Made by a program: the position numbers and the translations under genes. Shown here in pieces: positions 63,756-64,000 of a stretch of 64,000 nucleotides of DNA (its first letter is position 1; every line of letters starts with the position of its first letter). Origin of the DNA: AAA164-E04 sp964342825 (lineage in GTDB: Bacteria; Verrucomicrobiota; Verrucomicrobiia; Limisphaerales; AAA164-E04). The notes below the pieces were generated by a model. It saw only the letters and a list, made by a program, of their open reading frames with translations, made no database searches and was not told the origin of the DNA. The DNA is taken from contig CAYFHO010000017.1 in the NCBI GenBank assembly GCA_964342825.1, positions 1 through 64,000 on the forward strand, written 5' to 3'.

Positions 63756-64000
63756 TCACTTTCCTCTTAAAAGCCCAAAGAGTCCCCATGCTCCACTTAC
63801 AAAACCAGCCAAGCCAAAGACGAGCGCCACCCCGAAACCACCAAGTTTCCTGATCAATTCCCCCTTCATGTCTGCCTTCGAAAAGGAAAGCACACGGGTT
63901 CCGTCACCTCCACTTACATGAATCGTCCATTCACCTGGTGATTGAGAATCCAGATATCCGATACTCTTTTTAGCGTGATTGCCAATACTCCATGAACGCG
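63756..64000 (-). CDS. Membrane protein, C-terminal part (partial)
   Basis: An open frame enters from the right edge and ends in TGA at 63756-63758, giving 81 codons. A beta-rich stretch (GYLDSQSPGEWTIHVSGGDG) is followed by one membrane helix (about 55-75 of the visible part, VALVFGLAGFVSGAWGLFGL) and a short RGK end. The rest, and so the function, lies outside the window. Confidence 0.6.
   Translation of the reverse strand, partial: RSWSIGNHAKKSIGYLDSQSPGEWTIHVSGGDGTRVLSFSKADMKGELIRKLGGFGVALVFGLAGFVSGAWGLFGLLRGK

Noticed and set aside
1..64000. tRNA, rRNA, CRISPR array or prophage
   Set aside because: No cloverleaf with T-arm, rRNA stretch, spaced short repeats or phage structural genes were noticed by eye on either strand; a tRNA scan was not possible here.

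Overview
The window looks like chromosomal DNA of a free-living Gram-negative bacterium of the PVC group, most likely a Verrucomicrobiota. The markers are a prepilin-like protein with the C-terminal H-X9-DG motif, a DUF1080/PVC-dehydrogenase/cytochrome c fusion beside a sulfatase, a DUF6797-type protein carrying a cupredoxin domain, CotH and DUF5069 proteins, and a 3,013-residue secreted protein built from FN3, Ig and beta-propeller modules. Outer-membrane biogenesis genes (lpxB, an LptF/G permease, heptosyltransferase-like and GT4 enzymes, RND efflux with its TolC-like partner) show a diderm envelope. No rRNA, tRNA, CRISPR array, prophage or transposase was found. The call rests on family resemblance read by eye, not on a database search.

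Layout. 1-488 (-): start of a left-handed beta-helix acyl/nucleotidyltransferase cut by the window edge. 772-9813 (+): the giant secreted protein, with three 594-residue tandem units, two of them almost identical in DNA. 9.9-14.2 kb: a membrane-anchored HEAT-like protein and the dehydrogenase-like/cupredoxin protein. 14.4-16.4 kb: a MerR regulator, a DUF465 protein and a pseudopilin. 16.5-20.2 kb: an S-adenosylmethionine module, with an ArsR-methyltransferase fusion divergent from metK-ahcY. 20.2-21.4 kb: a terminator, a REP-like element and a VapBC-type toxin-antitoxin pair. 21.5-26.7 kb (-): polysaccharide or sulfated-glycan genes. 26.8-28.5 kb: a small stand-alone transcription unit and an MFS transporter. 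28.5-32.7 kb: an outer-membrane barrel, a YfiR-like protein and a CHASE8-like hybrid histidine kinase. 32.7-36.1 kb (-): a BrkB/YihY membrane protein and a PEGA pseudokinase. 36.3-40.4 kb: ROK-like kinase, DUF5069, SDR and LarA-like racemase, a candidate sugar-acid module. 40.4-42.1 kb: M16 peptidase and Rieske protein. 42.5-48.7 kb: esterase lipoprotein, DksA-like protein, CotH, a lipocalin-like protein and an NRAMP-related transporter. 48.9-57.1 kb: lipid A/LPS and Xer genes, an XdhC/MobA-like pair, and glycosyltransferases. 57.3-63.6 kb: an RND efflux operon followed by a MIF-like tautomerase. The window ends in a partial membrane protein on the minus strand.

The most promising systems are: (i) the cysteine-free ArsR-methyltransferase fusion facing metK-ahcY across an intergenic region in which an 8-bp inverted repeat brackets a good promoter, a candidate SAM/SAH-sensing circuit; (ii) the barrel-YfiR-hybrid-kinase module, which puts the YfiR/CHASE8 sensing logic on a phosphorelay kinase instead of a diguanylate cyclase; (iii) the kinase-SDR-LarA cluster, which may use nickel-pincer chemistry to epimerise a sugar acid; and (iv) a small promoter-ORF-terminator unit at 26.8-27.06 kb of unknown function.
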